Below, piece after piece: positions 37,431-45,639 of a DNA stretch of 64,000 nt. Position numbers and translations under genes: made by a program. Origin of the DNA: Actinomycetes bacterium (GTDB taxonomy: Bacteria; Actinomycetota; Actinomycetes; S36-B12); the NCBI GenBank assembly GCA_024639145.1, contig JAHEIZ010000001.1, forward strand, positions 98,626 through 162,625. The letters run 5' to 3'. The notes under the pieces are model-generated. The model saw only the letters and a program-made list of their open reading frames with translations. It was not told where the DNA came from and searched no databases. The first letter of the stretch is position 1. Each line of letters begins with the position of its first letter.

Positions 37431-38435
37431 ATGGACATCGAGCACTTCCAGGCATTCCTCGATGCCGTGGAGCCAGAGCGCGGGGCGACCGTGCTCAGTG
37501 CCGCTCCCCTGCCGGGTGGATACAGCCGCGACACGGTCATGGCCGAAGTCCGTTGGGCCGATGGCCACATCGAGAAGTTCGTGCTCCGCGGCGATCCGCC
37601 CGAGGAGAGCAGCGTCTTCCGAAGCGACCGCGCCGATGAGTGGGCGATGCTCCAGGCGGTCAAGGATCTTCCGAACTTTCGTATCCCGACTCCGCGCTAC
37701 TTTGATGCCACCGGCGAGTACATGGGCTGCAAGGCCATCGTGTCCGAGGCCATTGATTCCAGCTCCATGCAGAAGTACCTCGACTCAGGGCCCGATCTCG
37801 ACAAGGCTCGCGAGGATTTCGTCGCGATCATGGCCTCCGCGCATAACACGCCCCTGGATTCGATCGATGCGTCGATCGAGCGACCGGCCGGCTGGCGCGA
37901 GCACATCGAGGATGTCATCGCCAACTACGAGCGCATGCTGGAGATCATCGACGATAGCGATCCGGTCCTGCGATACACGCTCAAGAAGATTCGCATGAAC
38001 ATGCCGGTCGAGGTGCCCATGGCACTGGTGCACGGCGACCTTCAGCCCGGCAACTTCCTGCTCTCCGAGGGCACCGACCCGTACATCATCGACTGGGAGT
38101 TCGCCCGCATCGGTGATCCCCGTCTCGATATCGGCTACTACCTCCAGATCCCGATGCCCCCGCATCTCTACCACCCCGATCCCGAGGCCTTCCTCACGAC
38201 GTATCGAGCACTCACCGGCATGACCGAAGAGCAGATCAACCCGGCAATCGCCAAGTACTTCCTGCTCCTGGGTACCAGCCACCTGATGGTCGACATCATC
38301 CGCGGCACCCAGGACGTCACCGACGGCCTGCATCGCGGCGTGATGGGCACCTTCCTGATGACCGCCTACGCCCACTTCAACAACCTGTACCTCGATTACT
38401 CGCTCGAACTGCCCTACTCGGAGGTCTCCGCATGA
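37431..38435 (+). CDS. APH-family phosphotransferase
   Basis: A 334-residue kinase-like protein with glycine-rich APLPGGYSRDTVM near residue 23, catalytic loop ALVHGDLQPGNFLL near 200 (Asp base) and metal motif IIDWEFARIGDPRLDIGYY near 223. It is complete for the fold and, unlike the 33401-34687 paralogue, has no N-terminal extension. GAAGGAG precedes the ATG. Each arm of the divergent TetR-type locus therefore carries one such kinase. Its stop overlaps the next start (ATGA). Confidence 0.83.
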   Translation: MDIEHFQAFLDAVEPERGATVLSAAPLPGGYSRDTVMAEVRWADGHIEKFVLRGDPPEESSVFRSDRADEWAMLQAVKDLPNFRIPTPRYFDATGEYMGCKAIVSEAIDSSSMQKYLDSGPDLDKAREDFVAIMASAHNTPLDSIDASIERPAGWREHIEDVIANYERMLEIIDDSDPVLRYTLKKIRMNMPVEVPMALVHGDLQPGNFLLSEGTDPYIIDWEFARIGDPRLDIGYYLQIPMPPHLYHPDPEAFLTTYRALTGMTEEQINPAIAKYFLLLGTSHLMVDIIRGTQDVTDGLHRGVMGTFLMTAYAHFNNLYLDYSLELPYSEVSA

Positions 38436-38893
38436 TCACTCGTCCCTCGACCTCGCGTGCACTCGAAGACGTCGTGGAGGAACTAACTCGCGACATCATG
38501 CCCGTCATCACGGATCCCGCTCAGCAGATTCGCCTGCACATGTTGATGATCGTGCTCAACGACTGTGTCAACGCCAGTGAGCGCGAAATCTCGGTCATGC
38601 GCACCGAGATCCCGACGTACCTGGCTTTCGCTGACGATGTCGCCAAGGCCACGGGCAACACCGATGTTGCTGCGGCCGTCGCCGGTGCGCAGATGGGCGA
38701 CTCACTGGTGCTCTCCGATGTCATTCGCGACTACGAGAATGCCAGCCGTGCCTTTTCGACTGCCATGGATCTCGTGATGGACACCGTAAACCGCGACTTC
38801 ATCGAGCGCGGCGAGGCACTGCTGCGGACCCGCGTCACGAATGAGCGCGCAATCCTGAGCGGAAGCTCGGCAGTCGGGCGTTCCGCCAGCTAG
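38432..38893 (+). CDS. Unknown helical protein coupled to a phosphotransferase
   Basis: A 153-residue protein I do not recognise. It is strongly helical with heptad-like stretches (ALEDVVEELTRDIMPV; ASRAFSTAMDLVMDTVNRDFIERGEALL) and no signal peptide or metal motif. Its ATG overlaps the kinase stop, so it probably works with that kinase, perhaps as a small partner subunit. Its stop interlocks with that of the convergent lipoprotein gene (shared CTAG). Confidence 0.7.
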   Translation: MITRPSTSRALEDVVEELTRDIMPVITDPAQQIRLHMLMIVLNDCVNASEREISVMRTEIPTYLAFADDVAKATGNTDVAAAVAGAQMGDSLVLSDVIRDYENASRAFSTAMDLVMDTVNRDFIERGEALLRTRVTNERAILSGSSAVGRSAS

Positions 38894-39411
38894 TTGCTCA
38901 GGTAGGTCGTCATGGCCTGGAGTGCAGCCACTACGCACTCGTTGGTGACTGTCAGACCGACGACGGTGTTGTACTCCTCCGGCGTGGGGCACCCCGTTAC
39001 GGGAACTCCCACCTCGTTGACCATGAACTGCGTCGATTGAAGCATCTGGTCTGCATCACTCGCGAGAAATTTCCTCATCACGAAGTCGACATCGGACTCC
39101 ATGCCACTCGAGGTCAGGCACTTTCCGGTGACTTTGTTGAACGTGCCGGCATAACCCAACTTCGTGCCCGGCGCTGTGCAGATCGCCGCGAAGTAGGCGA
39201 CCTGCACGGCACGAGGGATTTCCCAGAGTCCGGTGGGCTCGCCGAAGGTCGAGCCTTCGCTTACGGCCGAAGTCGCTGCTGGCGTGCTGGCGGCGGCCGA
39301 CGGGGCCACCTCAGGTGTCGATGACGTGGACGCGGAGCTGCAGGCCGTGAGCCCCAGGGTTGCGAGCATGGAAGCAGCAACCAGGGCAGGCACGCGCGAG
39401 CGGATTGTCAT
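38890..39411 (-). CDS. Small secreted lipoprotein of unknown function
   Basis: A 173-residue lipoprotein with signal peptide and lipobox LTAC at about residue 24, a Ser/Ala/Thr-rich linker of 30 residues, and a compact C-terminal domain with four cysteines (ICTAP, GKCLTSS, TGCPTPEEY, TNECVV) that could form two disulfides. ATG 39411 lies six bases after TAGGTT, so it is probably leaderless and separate from the SDR upstream. Confidence 0.78.
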   Translation of the reverse strand: MTIRSRVPALVAASMLATLGLTACSSASTSSTPEVAPSAAASTPAATSAVSEGSTFGEPTGLWEIPRAVQVAYFAAICTAPGTKLGYAGTFNKVTGKCLTSSGMESDVDFVMRKFLASDADQMLQSTQFMVNEVGVPVTGCPTPEEYNTVVGLTVTNECVVAALQAMTTYLSN

Positions 39412-39417
39412 AACGCG

Positions 39418-39423
39418 AACCTA
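39418..39423 (-). promoter_or_regulatory. Leaderless -10 box of the lipoprotein gene
   Basis: TAGGTT, 6-nt spacer CGCGTT, ATG on the minus strand. Confidence 0.55.
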
Positions 39424-39458
39424 GTGCCGAGCCCCAGGGTCGGCGAGTCGAGTTCGCG

Positions 39459-40256
39459 TTATTCCGCGGGGTAGAACTTGTCGCGCGCGCGATCGCTCAG
39501 GACTTCCTTGCCCGAGTCGATGATGATGACGGTGCCGTTCATGAATGTCGACTCATCGGAAGCCATGAAGAGAGCAGCATTCGCAAGGTCGCGGGGCATC
39601 GGAGCTCTTCCGCCGACGTACTTCGAGCCCAGGCGCACGGCGGCATCCTCGAGATTGTCCTTATCGCCGGTCACGATTCCCGCGGTGAGCGAGGAGACCG
39701 TGGCGCCGGGCACGAGAACGTTGCTACGAATGCCGAAGGGTGCGAGCTCGACGGCCACGCTCTTCGTGAGGCCCACGACCGCGTGCTTCGCAGCGGTATA
39801 GATGTGCGGGCCGAGGCCACCATTGATGCCGGCTGTGCTGGCCGTATTGATGATCACGCCAGAACGCTGCTTCTTGAAGACACCGGCCGCCAGCTTGGTG
39901 CCCAGGAACACGCTCGTGACCAGGATGCTCATAGTGCGCTCGTAGTCAGCGAGCGGCGTGGTGTCGATGTGTCCGATGACCCCGACGACTCCGGCGTTGT
40001 TGACCATGATGTCGAGGCCGCCGAATTCCAGGATCGCGGCATCGATGGCCGCGGCAATATCGGATTCGCTGGTGACATCGGTGCGCACGAAGATCGCGTT
40101 CGGGGCAAGCTCTGCCTCGAGCTTCTCGCCCGCCTCGACGTCAATGTCAGCGATGATGCAGCGAGCACCCTCTTCGACATACAGGCGGACGATTCCTTCG
40201 CCGATACCGCGTGCACCGCCGGTGACGACCGCCGACTTGCCGGCGAGGCGACCCAT
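39459..40256 (-). CDS. Short-chain dehydrogenase/reductase
   Basis: A 265-residue classical SDR: TGGARGIGEG at residues 12-21, NNAGVVG near 85, and the active pair in YTAAKHAV near 155. The residues after it (PFGIRSNVLVPGATVSS) are typical of NAD-dependent alcohol dehydrogenases acting on cyclic substrates. Its ATG overlaps the stop of the SnoaL-like gene (TGATG), placing it last in the Rieske-isomerase-SnoaL-SDR operon. Confidence 0.88.
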   Translation of the reverse strand: MGRLAGKSAVVTGGARGIGEGIVRLYVEEGARCIIADIDVEAGEKLEAELAPNAIFVRTDVTSESDIAAAIDAAILEFGGLDIMVNNAGVVGVIGHIDTTPLADYERTMSILVTSVFLGTKLAAGVFKKQRSGVIINTASTAGINGGLGPHIYTAAKHAVVGLTKSVAVELAPFGIRSNVLVPGATVSSLTAGIVTGDKDNLEDAAVRLGSKYVGGRAPMPRDLANAALFMASDESTFMNGTVIIIDSGKEVLSDRARDKFYPAE

Positions 40257-40732
40257 CAGTGACCGTCGCTGAGTACGAGGCGCTGAATCATGTTGAGGCT
40301 GGCCTCATCACGATTCTCGGCACCGGCCGCGATGATCTCGCGGGTCTGCAGGCGCCATCCATGACGATCACGTACCCAGGAGTCGACGTAGCGACCGTGC
40401 AAGGTCCATTCGGTGCCGTCAAAGGCACGATGCCAGGCAGTGATCAGGCTGTCGGCGGTGGCGTAATCGGTGTCCTGGAACTCGATCGAGATATTCGTGA
40501 CCGCATGGGAAGTCTGCTTGTAGCGAGTGAAGGCCTTCTCGAGAGCCGCCTTGAGGTTCTCGCGCCCCTCGATCCACTCGGTGCCGCTGTAGCGCACCCG
40601 GCAGTCCTCGTGAAAGAGATCAGCCTGAGTCTGGGCGTCGGCCATGTCGGCTGCCTTGCAGTACTTGTACATGAGCTGCTCGATGTCGAAGCGATCACCG
40701 ATGCGGAGCCCCTCTACGCGGGCCATGGACAT
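40256..40732 (-). CDS. SnoaL-like (NTF2-fold) protein
   Basis: A 158-residue protein of the SnoaL_4 type: IGDRFDIEQLMYKYCKAADMADAQTQADLFHEDCRVRY at the start and LHGRYVDSWVRDRHGWRLQTREII near 120. These folds include dehydratases and isomerases. Start ATG 40732 follows GGAGGAAG; upstream in-frame ATG at 40795 would overlap the isomerase gene. Third gene of the Rieske operon reading leftward. Confidence 0.78.
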   Translation of the reverse strand: MSMARVEGLRIGDRFDIEQLMYKYCKAADMADAQTQADLFHEDCRVRYSGTEWIEGRENLKAALEKAFTRYKQTSHAVTNISIEFQDTDYATADSLITAWHRAFDGTEWTLHGRYVDSWVRDRHGWRLQTREIIAAGAENRDEASLNMIQRLVLSDGH

Positions 40733-40754
40733 GACTTCCTCCTTCTGTGCGGAA

Positions 40755-41576
40755 TTACTGAAGCTTGGCGACGACGGCAGTGATGCCATCGGCAATGCTC
40801 TGCGCCACAGCCTGAGGGGTCATGGCGGCATGAGCGGAGTTGATGACCTCAATGGAGAAGGTCGAGTCGGGGCGATGAGCATCACGGGCACGAAGCAGGC
40901 CCACGAGATCGAACTCGCCGGCATTCGGCACTCGTCGGTTGTCGAGGCAGTCCTGCAGCAGGTCATCGTTCTCGGCGATGACAGTGCCGTCGTTGAACTG
41001 AACCGTGCTGATGTGCTTCCAGGCTGGCTCGAGATCGGCGACAGCGAGGCCGTTTCGGTACAGGTGCCAGACATCCATGCAGATGCTCAGGTTCGGCCGA
41101 CCGGCGAGATCGCAGATTTCTGCGGCGATGGCCGGGGTCTTCATGTTCGTGAAGGGAAGGGGCTCGAGCACGACCTCAACACCCCACTGGGCGAAACGAT
41201 CTGCGACGACGGCAGCACGTGCGGCGGCCTCCACCAGGGTGCCCTCGTAGGGGCCGGTTGCCTGCAGTCGAAGCGGACGGTAGCGCTCGGCGATGATCGC
41301 GGCTGTCTCCTCGCGGGGATCCGGCTCGGCCAGCATGAGGCGCACGGCCTCCATCTCGCCCACGACGAGATCATGCTTGGCCAGCAGGGCATCGAGCTCA
41401 TCGAGTGAGTGCTCGGTGAGCCATACGCCCATGTGGCGCAGGTTGATACCGATCTGCTTGAAGCCGGCTGCCTTGGCAGCAGCGAATCGCGTGTCGTAGT
41501 CGATATCGCCGAGGCAGTTGTAGGAGAACGCGAAGTCAGCAGGCGTGAGCTGAGTGCTACTTGCCGGCGGCGTCAC
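40755..41576 (-). CDS. Sugar-phosphate isomerase/epimerase-like TIM-barrel protein
   Basis: A 273-residue xylose-isomerase-like/AP-endonuclease-2 barrel. Typical metal-ligand regions are VVLEPLPFTNMKTPAIAAEIC near residue 135, CMDVWHLYRNG near 167 and FSIEVINS near 245. In catabolic clusters such proteins isomerise or hydrate ring-derived intermediates; substrate unknown. GTG 41576 overlaps the end of the Rieske gene by 20 bp, so the two are translationally linked. Confidence 0.78.
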   Translation of the reverse strand: MTPPASSTQLTPADFAFSYNCLGDIDYDTRFAAAKAAGFKQIGINLRHMGVWLTEHSLDELDALLAKHDLVVGEMEAVRLMLAEPDPREETAAIIAERYRPLRLQATGPYEGTLVEAAARAAVVADRFAQWGVEVVLEPLPFTNMKTPAIAAEICDLAGRPNLSICMDVWHLYRNGLAVADLEPAWKHISTVQFNDGTVIAENDDLLQDCLDNRRVPNAGEFDLVGLLRARDAHRPDSTFSIEVINSAHAAMTPQAVAQSIADGITAVVAKLQ

Positions 41577-42711
41577 GCTTTTGGCCCTCCACGATCAGAT
41601 CGTTCACCTGGTTGTGGAAGAACGGGATCTTGCCCTCGCGGTCGTTGTAGACGTTCTCCTTGTAGTACATCGAGCGCGAGGTCGCGGCGACGTCCTGCCA
41701 GGTCCAGACGTCCTCGCCCACGACGACCTTGAGGTGCTCCCAGTGCCGCTCAGTGCGCTCAAGGTAGGCAGCGTCATCGGACTTATACCAGAGTTCCCAG
41801 CACTCGAAGCGAGTCTTGTTGTGCGCGATCGGAACCGGGCGGAAGAGCTGCAGGTGCTCGGGATTGTTGTTGAACACGCTCGACGGGAAGATCGTGTAAT
41901 GGCAGATGGCCACTGACTGGTGGTCAGGGTTCTCCTTGAGCTTGGGCAGTGCACCCTTGAGCGGCACGACCATCATCGCGTGATGATCGAACTCGAAGAT
42001 CCGCATCTCACGGCCGTCCTTGACGTCCTGCGGCGGGATGTGATGCAGCGCCGGCGCGTGATAGAACTCGTTGAAGGCGTCGATGACGACCTTCCAGTTC
42101 ACGTCAACATCCCAGGTGACAACTTCCTTCAGGTACATGTTCTCCATCTGGTACGCGCCCAGATCGGTGAGGATGTCCTCGCCCAGCCACTCGTGCAGCG
42201 GCGGTGCCACACCCGGGCCGTCAAGAACGGCCCAGACCCAGCCACCCCACTCATCAACCTCGACGGTCGGCGACTTCAGGCCATCGAGCTTCTCGGGATC
42301 GAAGTCCTCCTTGTCGGGAACTCCGATGACCTTGCCATCGAAGTCGTAGACCCAGTCATGGAAGGGGCAGGTGAAGCGACGAGCGCCGCAGCCGGAGTTG
42401 CGCACGATACGAGCGCCACGGTGCTGGCAGATGTTGTGGAAGCCGGCGACAGTGCCGTCCTTGCGACGGGTGAAGACGACGGTCTCGCCCTGGCCCTCCC
42501 ACACGCGGTGATCACCGACGTTGGGGATCTCCTCCGAGCGGAACATGATCTGCCAGTTCGGGTTCAGTACGTACTTGCGCTCGAGATCGAAGCGCTCAGG
42601 ATCGGTGTACCAGGCAGCCGGCACGACACCGGGCTGGAAAGGCGTGTTGGGGATGTCCGGGCCGAAGCGGAGGGTGTTGTCACCGCGGGTGGGAACGAAG
42701 ACCATCGTCAT
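41557..42711 (-). CDS. Rieske non-heme iron oxygenase, alpha subunit (A)
   Basis: A 384-residue oxygenase. The Rieske centre is CQH...CPFH near residues 87-110 (C-x-H-x17-C-x2-H) and the mononuclear iron site follows in FNEFYHAPALHH near 205. The residue three before the first iron His is Glu, where most Rieske oxygenases use Asp to bridge electrons. ATG 42711 follows GAAAGG; the frame is open to 42738. Electrons likely come from the reductase gene just upstream. A GTCTAGAC operator lies 37 bp before the start. Reaction could be hydroxylation or oxidative demethylation. Confidence 0.88.
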   Translation of the reverse strand: MTMVFVPTRGDNTLRFGPDIPNTPFQPGVVPAAWYTDPERFDLERKYVLNPNWQIMFRSEEIPNVGDHRVWEGQGETVVFTRRKDGTVAGFHNICQHRGARIVRNSGCGARRFTCPFHDWVYDFDGKVIGVPDKEDFDPEKLDGLKSPTVEVDEWGGWVWAVLDGPGVAPPLHEWLGEDILTDLGAYQMENMYLKEVVTWDVDVNWKVVIDAFNEFYHAPALHHIPPQDVKDGREMRIFEFDHHAMMVVPLKGALPKLKENPDHQSVAICHYTIFPSSVFNNNPEHLQLFRPVPIAHNKTRFECWELWYKSDDAAYLERTERHWEHLKVVVGEDVWTWQDVAATSRSMYYKENVYNDREGKIPFFHNQVNDLIVEGQKRDAAGK

Positions 42712-42747
42712 GCCTTTCACAGGGGGCTGGAACAGCATGAATCTAGC

Positions 42748-42763
42748 AGTTGTCTAGACAACT
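42748..42763. promoter_or_regulatory. GntR/HutC operator, perfect 16-bp palindrome
   Basis: AGTTGTCTAGACAACT, exactly self-complementary, just upstream of a TAGATT -10 candidate for Rieske gene A. Resembles the DasR site (ACTGGTCTAGACCAGT). Confidence 0.7.
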
Positions 42764-42770
42764 TACAAGG

Positions 42771-42804
42771 AAAATCAGGGGCCTAGGACCCCAATCGGGG
42801 CCCC
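42771..42804 (-). terminator. Terminator of the reductase gene
   Basis: GGGGCC (42778-42783) pairs with GGCCCC (42799-42804), with inner CCCC/GGGG pairing; on the minus strand it is followed by TGATTTTCC. Confidence 0.55.
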
Positions 42805-42809
42805 ATGAA

Positions 42810-43778
42810 CTAGATGTCCAGGACCAGACGGCTGCCCTTGCAGCGAGAGACGCACGGCATCATGTAGATGCCTTCTTCCTTGTCCTCATCGCTGAGCAGG
42901 GAGTCGCGGTGAACGATCTCGCCCTCGAGCACCTTGGTCTCGCAGGTGCCGCAGACTCCTTCGGCGCAGCTGGTCACGATCTTCTCGTTGTTCTTCAGCA
43001 GCACCTCGGCAATGCTCGTGCCGACCGGCACCTGGTACTCGTTGCCTGAGCTGTTGACGACCACGGTGAACTCGTGGTCTCCGCCATCGCCATCGGTATC
43101 GATGGCCTTGGCGGCGAACCGCTCCACATGGGGCGCCGGGCGGAAGGCCTCCTTGCAGGCATTCTCGAGGGCGGAGAGCAGCGGCTCGGGACCGCAGCAG
43201 TAGATCGCGGTGTCGGGGCCGGCTTCCTCGATGAGCTGAGCGAGAGGAAGCAGCCCCTTCTCGTCCTGAGGCCACGGCACAACGCCGTAGTCGGCCATCT
43301 TCTCGACGAAGGCCATCGAATCGAGGGAACGGCCGCCGTAGTAGAAGGTCCAGTCGGCCCCGTTGTCGCTGGCGCGGCGCAGCATCGGCATCAAAGGCGT
43401 GACGCCGATGCCACCGGCAATGAAGAGGTACTTCTTAGCGGTGATGAACGGGAAGTGGTTGCGGGGGCCGCGTACGCGCACGGTGTTACCGACCTGCAGG
43501 TTCTCGTGCACATACTTCGAGCCACCGCGCCCTGCCTCTTCCTTCAGCACCGCGATGCGCCAGGTGGGCTCATCAAGACGACTGCAGAGGGAGTATTGGC
43601 GGATCATGTCGCCGTCGAGCTCGACATCGATGTGGGCACCGGGCTCCCATTCGGGAAGTGCCGCACCCGTGGGATCAGCGAAGCGCAGGCTGATGACACC
43701 GGGGGCCTCGTCGATGCGCTCGATAACCGTGACCTCGCGGAACTCCTCGAGAACGTCGTCCAGGGTGATAGATGCCAT
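42810..43778 (-). CDS. Flavin/[2Fe-2S] oxygenase reductase (ferredoxin reductase, VanB/KshB-like)
   Basis: A 322-residue electron-transfer protein for Rieske oxygenases. FAD-binding RQYSLCSRL near residue 60, NAD domain FIAGGIGVTPLMPML near 118 and YCCGPEPLL near 193, then a C-terminal plant-type ferredoxin with CAEGVCGTCE near 272 and a last Cys near 305. The domain order FAD-NAD-2Fe2S is that of KshB and phthalate-type reductases. It is the only reductase in the window and so may serve all four Rieske proteins. Two bases after the PEP-swivel gene. Confidence 0.9.
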   Translation of the reverse strand: MASITLDDVLEEFREVTVIERIDEAPGVISLRFADPTGAALPEWEPGAHIDVELDGDMIRQYSLCSRLDEPTWRIAVLKEEAGRGGSKYVHENLQVGNTVRVRGPRNHFPFITAKKYLFIAGGIGVTPLMPMLRRASDNGADWTFYYGGRSLDSMAFVEKMADYGVVPWPQDEKGLLPLAQLIEEAGPDTAIYCCGPEPLLSALENACKEAFRPAPHVERFAAKAIDTDGDGGDHEFTVVVNSSGNEYQVPVGTSIAEVLLKNNEKIVTSCAEGVCGTCETKVLEGEIVHRDSLLSDEDKEEGIYMMPCVSRCKGSRLVLDI

Positions 43779-43780
43779 GG

Positions 43781-45529
43781 CTAAAGGGTAGTGGCCCCGT
43801 CAGCAGTGATGACCGTGACGGTGCCTGCAGAACCGTCGACCGTGACTTCCATGCCGTCGACCAGCGAGGTGGTGCCGACGGTGACCGACAGCACGCTCGG
43901 AATTCCGAGCTCGCGGCTGACGACGACGGCGTGCGAGTTGAGTGCACCCACGTCGACGACTACGGCACCAGCGATCAGGAACAGCGGGGTCCAGGCGGCA
44001 TCGGTGAACGGTGCGACGAGAACATCACCCGGTTCCAGCTTGGCCATGTCGGACGGATTGTTGAGTACACACACCCTGCCGGTGTAGCGGCCTGCGCCGC
44101 CGCCGATGCCGGCCAGCACGCCGCCAACCTCGAGGGGCGTGATGCGGGTAGCCGCGCGACGCTTCCACTGCGAGAGCGGCAGCGGATCGGAGGCGATGAT
44201 GAACGGCGGCTCGAGCTCGAAGAGCTGCGCGTATTCGCCCAGGCGAATGGCGATGATGTCCTTGAACAGGGCCGGATCCTTGACATAGTCGTCGAGCTCG
44301 TCGTTCATGAGCATCATGACGTCTTCCGGATTCGCGTAAAGACCCGCTGCCACGCCGCGGGCGCCGAGCTCACGAATGGCCATGCGCACTTCGTTGATGG
44401 TGGCGCATGAGGTCGCCTTGGTCATCTCGCGCGAGGGCACGCTGATCTTCGCCGACGCGAAGGCCATCTCGAAGGTGCTGAGTGCCTCGTCATTGCCGGC
44501 GAGAAGCCCGCGCATGGTGTCGGCAGCCGCCTCCCGGCGGGCAGCGAGTGCCTGGTGCCTCGACTCGGGTGAGTCGGCGTCGGAGGCCTTGCGGATGCCA
44601 TTGACCAGCTTGAGCGGCTGCAGCGGCTCCGACTCCCACGACAGTGAGTGGATATCCCACTCATTGGGGCCGCGGTAACCGAACTCGAAGAGGAAGTCGT
44701 GGAAGGACTTCGCGAAGGCCTTCTCTGCATCGGTCGAGGGATTCGTGACCGCAGCGAGCACGACCTCGGGGCCCTGGTCGAACAACGCCGTGATCTCGGC
44801 CGAGGCATTGGCCTCGCGCGAGAGATTCCACAGACCGGTCGACGGGGCGGCTGACTGAACCTCGCCAAGGCCGGAGATCAGCTCGAGCTGAAGCTCGGGA
44901 CGACCCACGGACACGCAGAGCCCGTCGAGCATTGTCGGGCCGAGGGTGGAGCCAAGACTCGAGAAATCATGCTGGTAGAACGCGTTGTCGAGCTCGGGGA
45001 TGAAGGAGCGAGCACGCGCAACCAGCTCGGCATCACTGAGCCTGCTGAGGTCCGGGCGCTCAGCACGGAAGCGGCCGGTGCGACGACGATCCTCCTCGAA
45101 GACAGGGAAAGAGGTGGCGCCGAGGATGCCCCCGATGGTGCCCATGGCCTTCTCGGTGAGATCGGGCCGAATGTCGCCGTCCTTGGCGATGTACGGCGGG
45201 GTATCGGGATGCGAGCCGAGAAGATCGGCATCGAACTTCTCGAGATCGGCGCCAAGTCGAAGGCCGAGCAGTCGCATGTGCGAGAGGTTCAGGTAGAAGT
45301 AACCGCCGAAGACACCGACGACGGGCCACTTCGGGCCGGACATCTCATCTTCTGCGTAAATCCCGAAGTCGACGAATCCCTTGAACCAGCCCGGCAGTAG
45401 ACCTTCCTCGAACACCAATGACCAGCCCAGCGGGCTTGCCGGATCTGCGAGTACTTCACCGGCGTTGGCGCGGGTGTAGTACGGCAGCTTCTCATCGCGC
45501 TGCCAGTCAACGATCCAGGAGTCGATCAT
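43781..45529 (-). CDS. PEP-synthase-like phosphohistidine (swivelling-domain) protein lacking ATP-grasp
   Basis: A 582-residue protein. The last 110 residues form a PEP-utilising mobile domain: GDVLVAPFTDAAWTPLFLIAG followed by the phosphohistidine motif NSHAVVVSRELGIPSV with His533. The first 450 residues resemble the central substrate-binding part of rifampicin phosphotransferase-type dikinases, but no N-terminal ATP-grasp domain is present. Size and His position recall the larger subunit of phenylphosphate synthase, which needs a separate ATP-binding subunit. GAAGGAATT precedes the ATG. Next gene is the oxygenase reductase. Role: probable phosphorylation of a substrate, partner not in window. 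Confidence 0.75.
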   Translation of the reverse strand: MIDSWIVDWQRDEKLPYYTRANAGEVLADPASPLGWSLVFEEGLLPGWFKGFVDFGIYAEDEMSGPKWPVVGVFGGYFYLNLSHMRLLGLRLGADLEKFDADLLGSHPDTPPYIAKDGDIRPDLTEKAMGTIGGILGATSFPVFEEDRRRTGRFRAERPDLSRLSDAELVARARSFIPELDNAFYQHDFSSLGSTLGPTMLDGLCVSVGRPELQLELISGLGEVQSAAPSTGLWNLSREANASAEITALFDQGPEVVLAAVTNPSTDAEKAFAKSFHDFLFEFGYRGPNEWDIHSLSWESEPLQPLKLVNGIRKASDADSPESRHQALAARREAAADTMRGLLAGNDEALSTFEMAFASAKISVPSREMTKATSCATINEVRMAIRELGARGVAAGLYANPEDVMMLMNDELDDYVKDPALFKDIIAIRLGEYAQLFELEPPFIIASDPLPLSQWKRRAATRITPLEVGGVLAGIGGGAGRYTGRVCVLNNPSDMAKLEPGDVLVAPFTDAAWTPLFLIAGAVVVDVGALNSHAVVVSRELGIPSVLSVTVGTTSLVDGMEVTVDGSAGTVTVITADGATTL

Positions 45530-45584
45530 GGGAATTCCTTCGCTTCGGTAGTCGAGTGCTGCGGTCGCGCCTAGTCACTTCGTG

Positions 45585-45623
45585 CGACTGCACCGCTCGC
45601 AGGGTACGCGGGCGGTGCAGTCG
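45585..45623 (-). terminator. Hairpin after the SDR gene
   Basis: A 16-bp stem (45585-45600 with 45608-45623, one G-U pair, 7-nt loop) between the SDR stop and the PEP-swivel gene; no U-run, so it may be a terminator or mRNA-stability hairpin. Confidence 0.55.
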
Positions 45624-45639
45624 GTCGAAGATTTTCCGC

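Noticed and set aside
39410..39462. Inverted repeat ATAACGCGAAC ... GTTCGCGTTAT
   Set aside because: It overlaps the lipoprotein start and the SDR stop, with a 31-nt loop; the leaderless -10 explains one arm, so a terminator or operator is not convincing.
43781..45529. Calling this gene a full PEP synthase or pyruvate phosphate dikinase
   Set aside because: The ATP-grasp half is absent; only the central and phosphohistidine parts are present.
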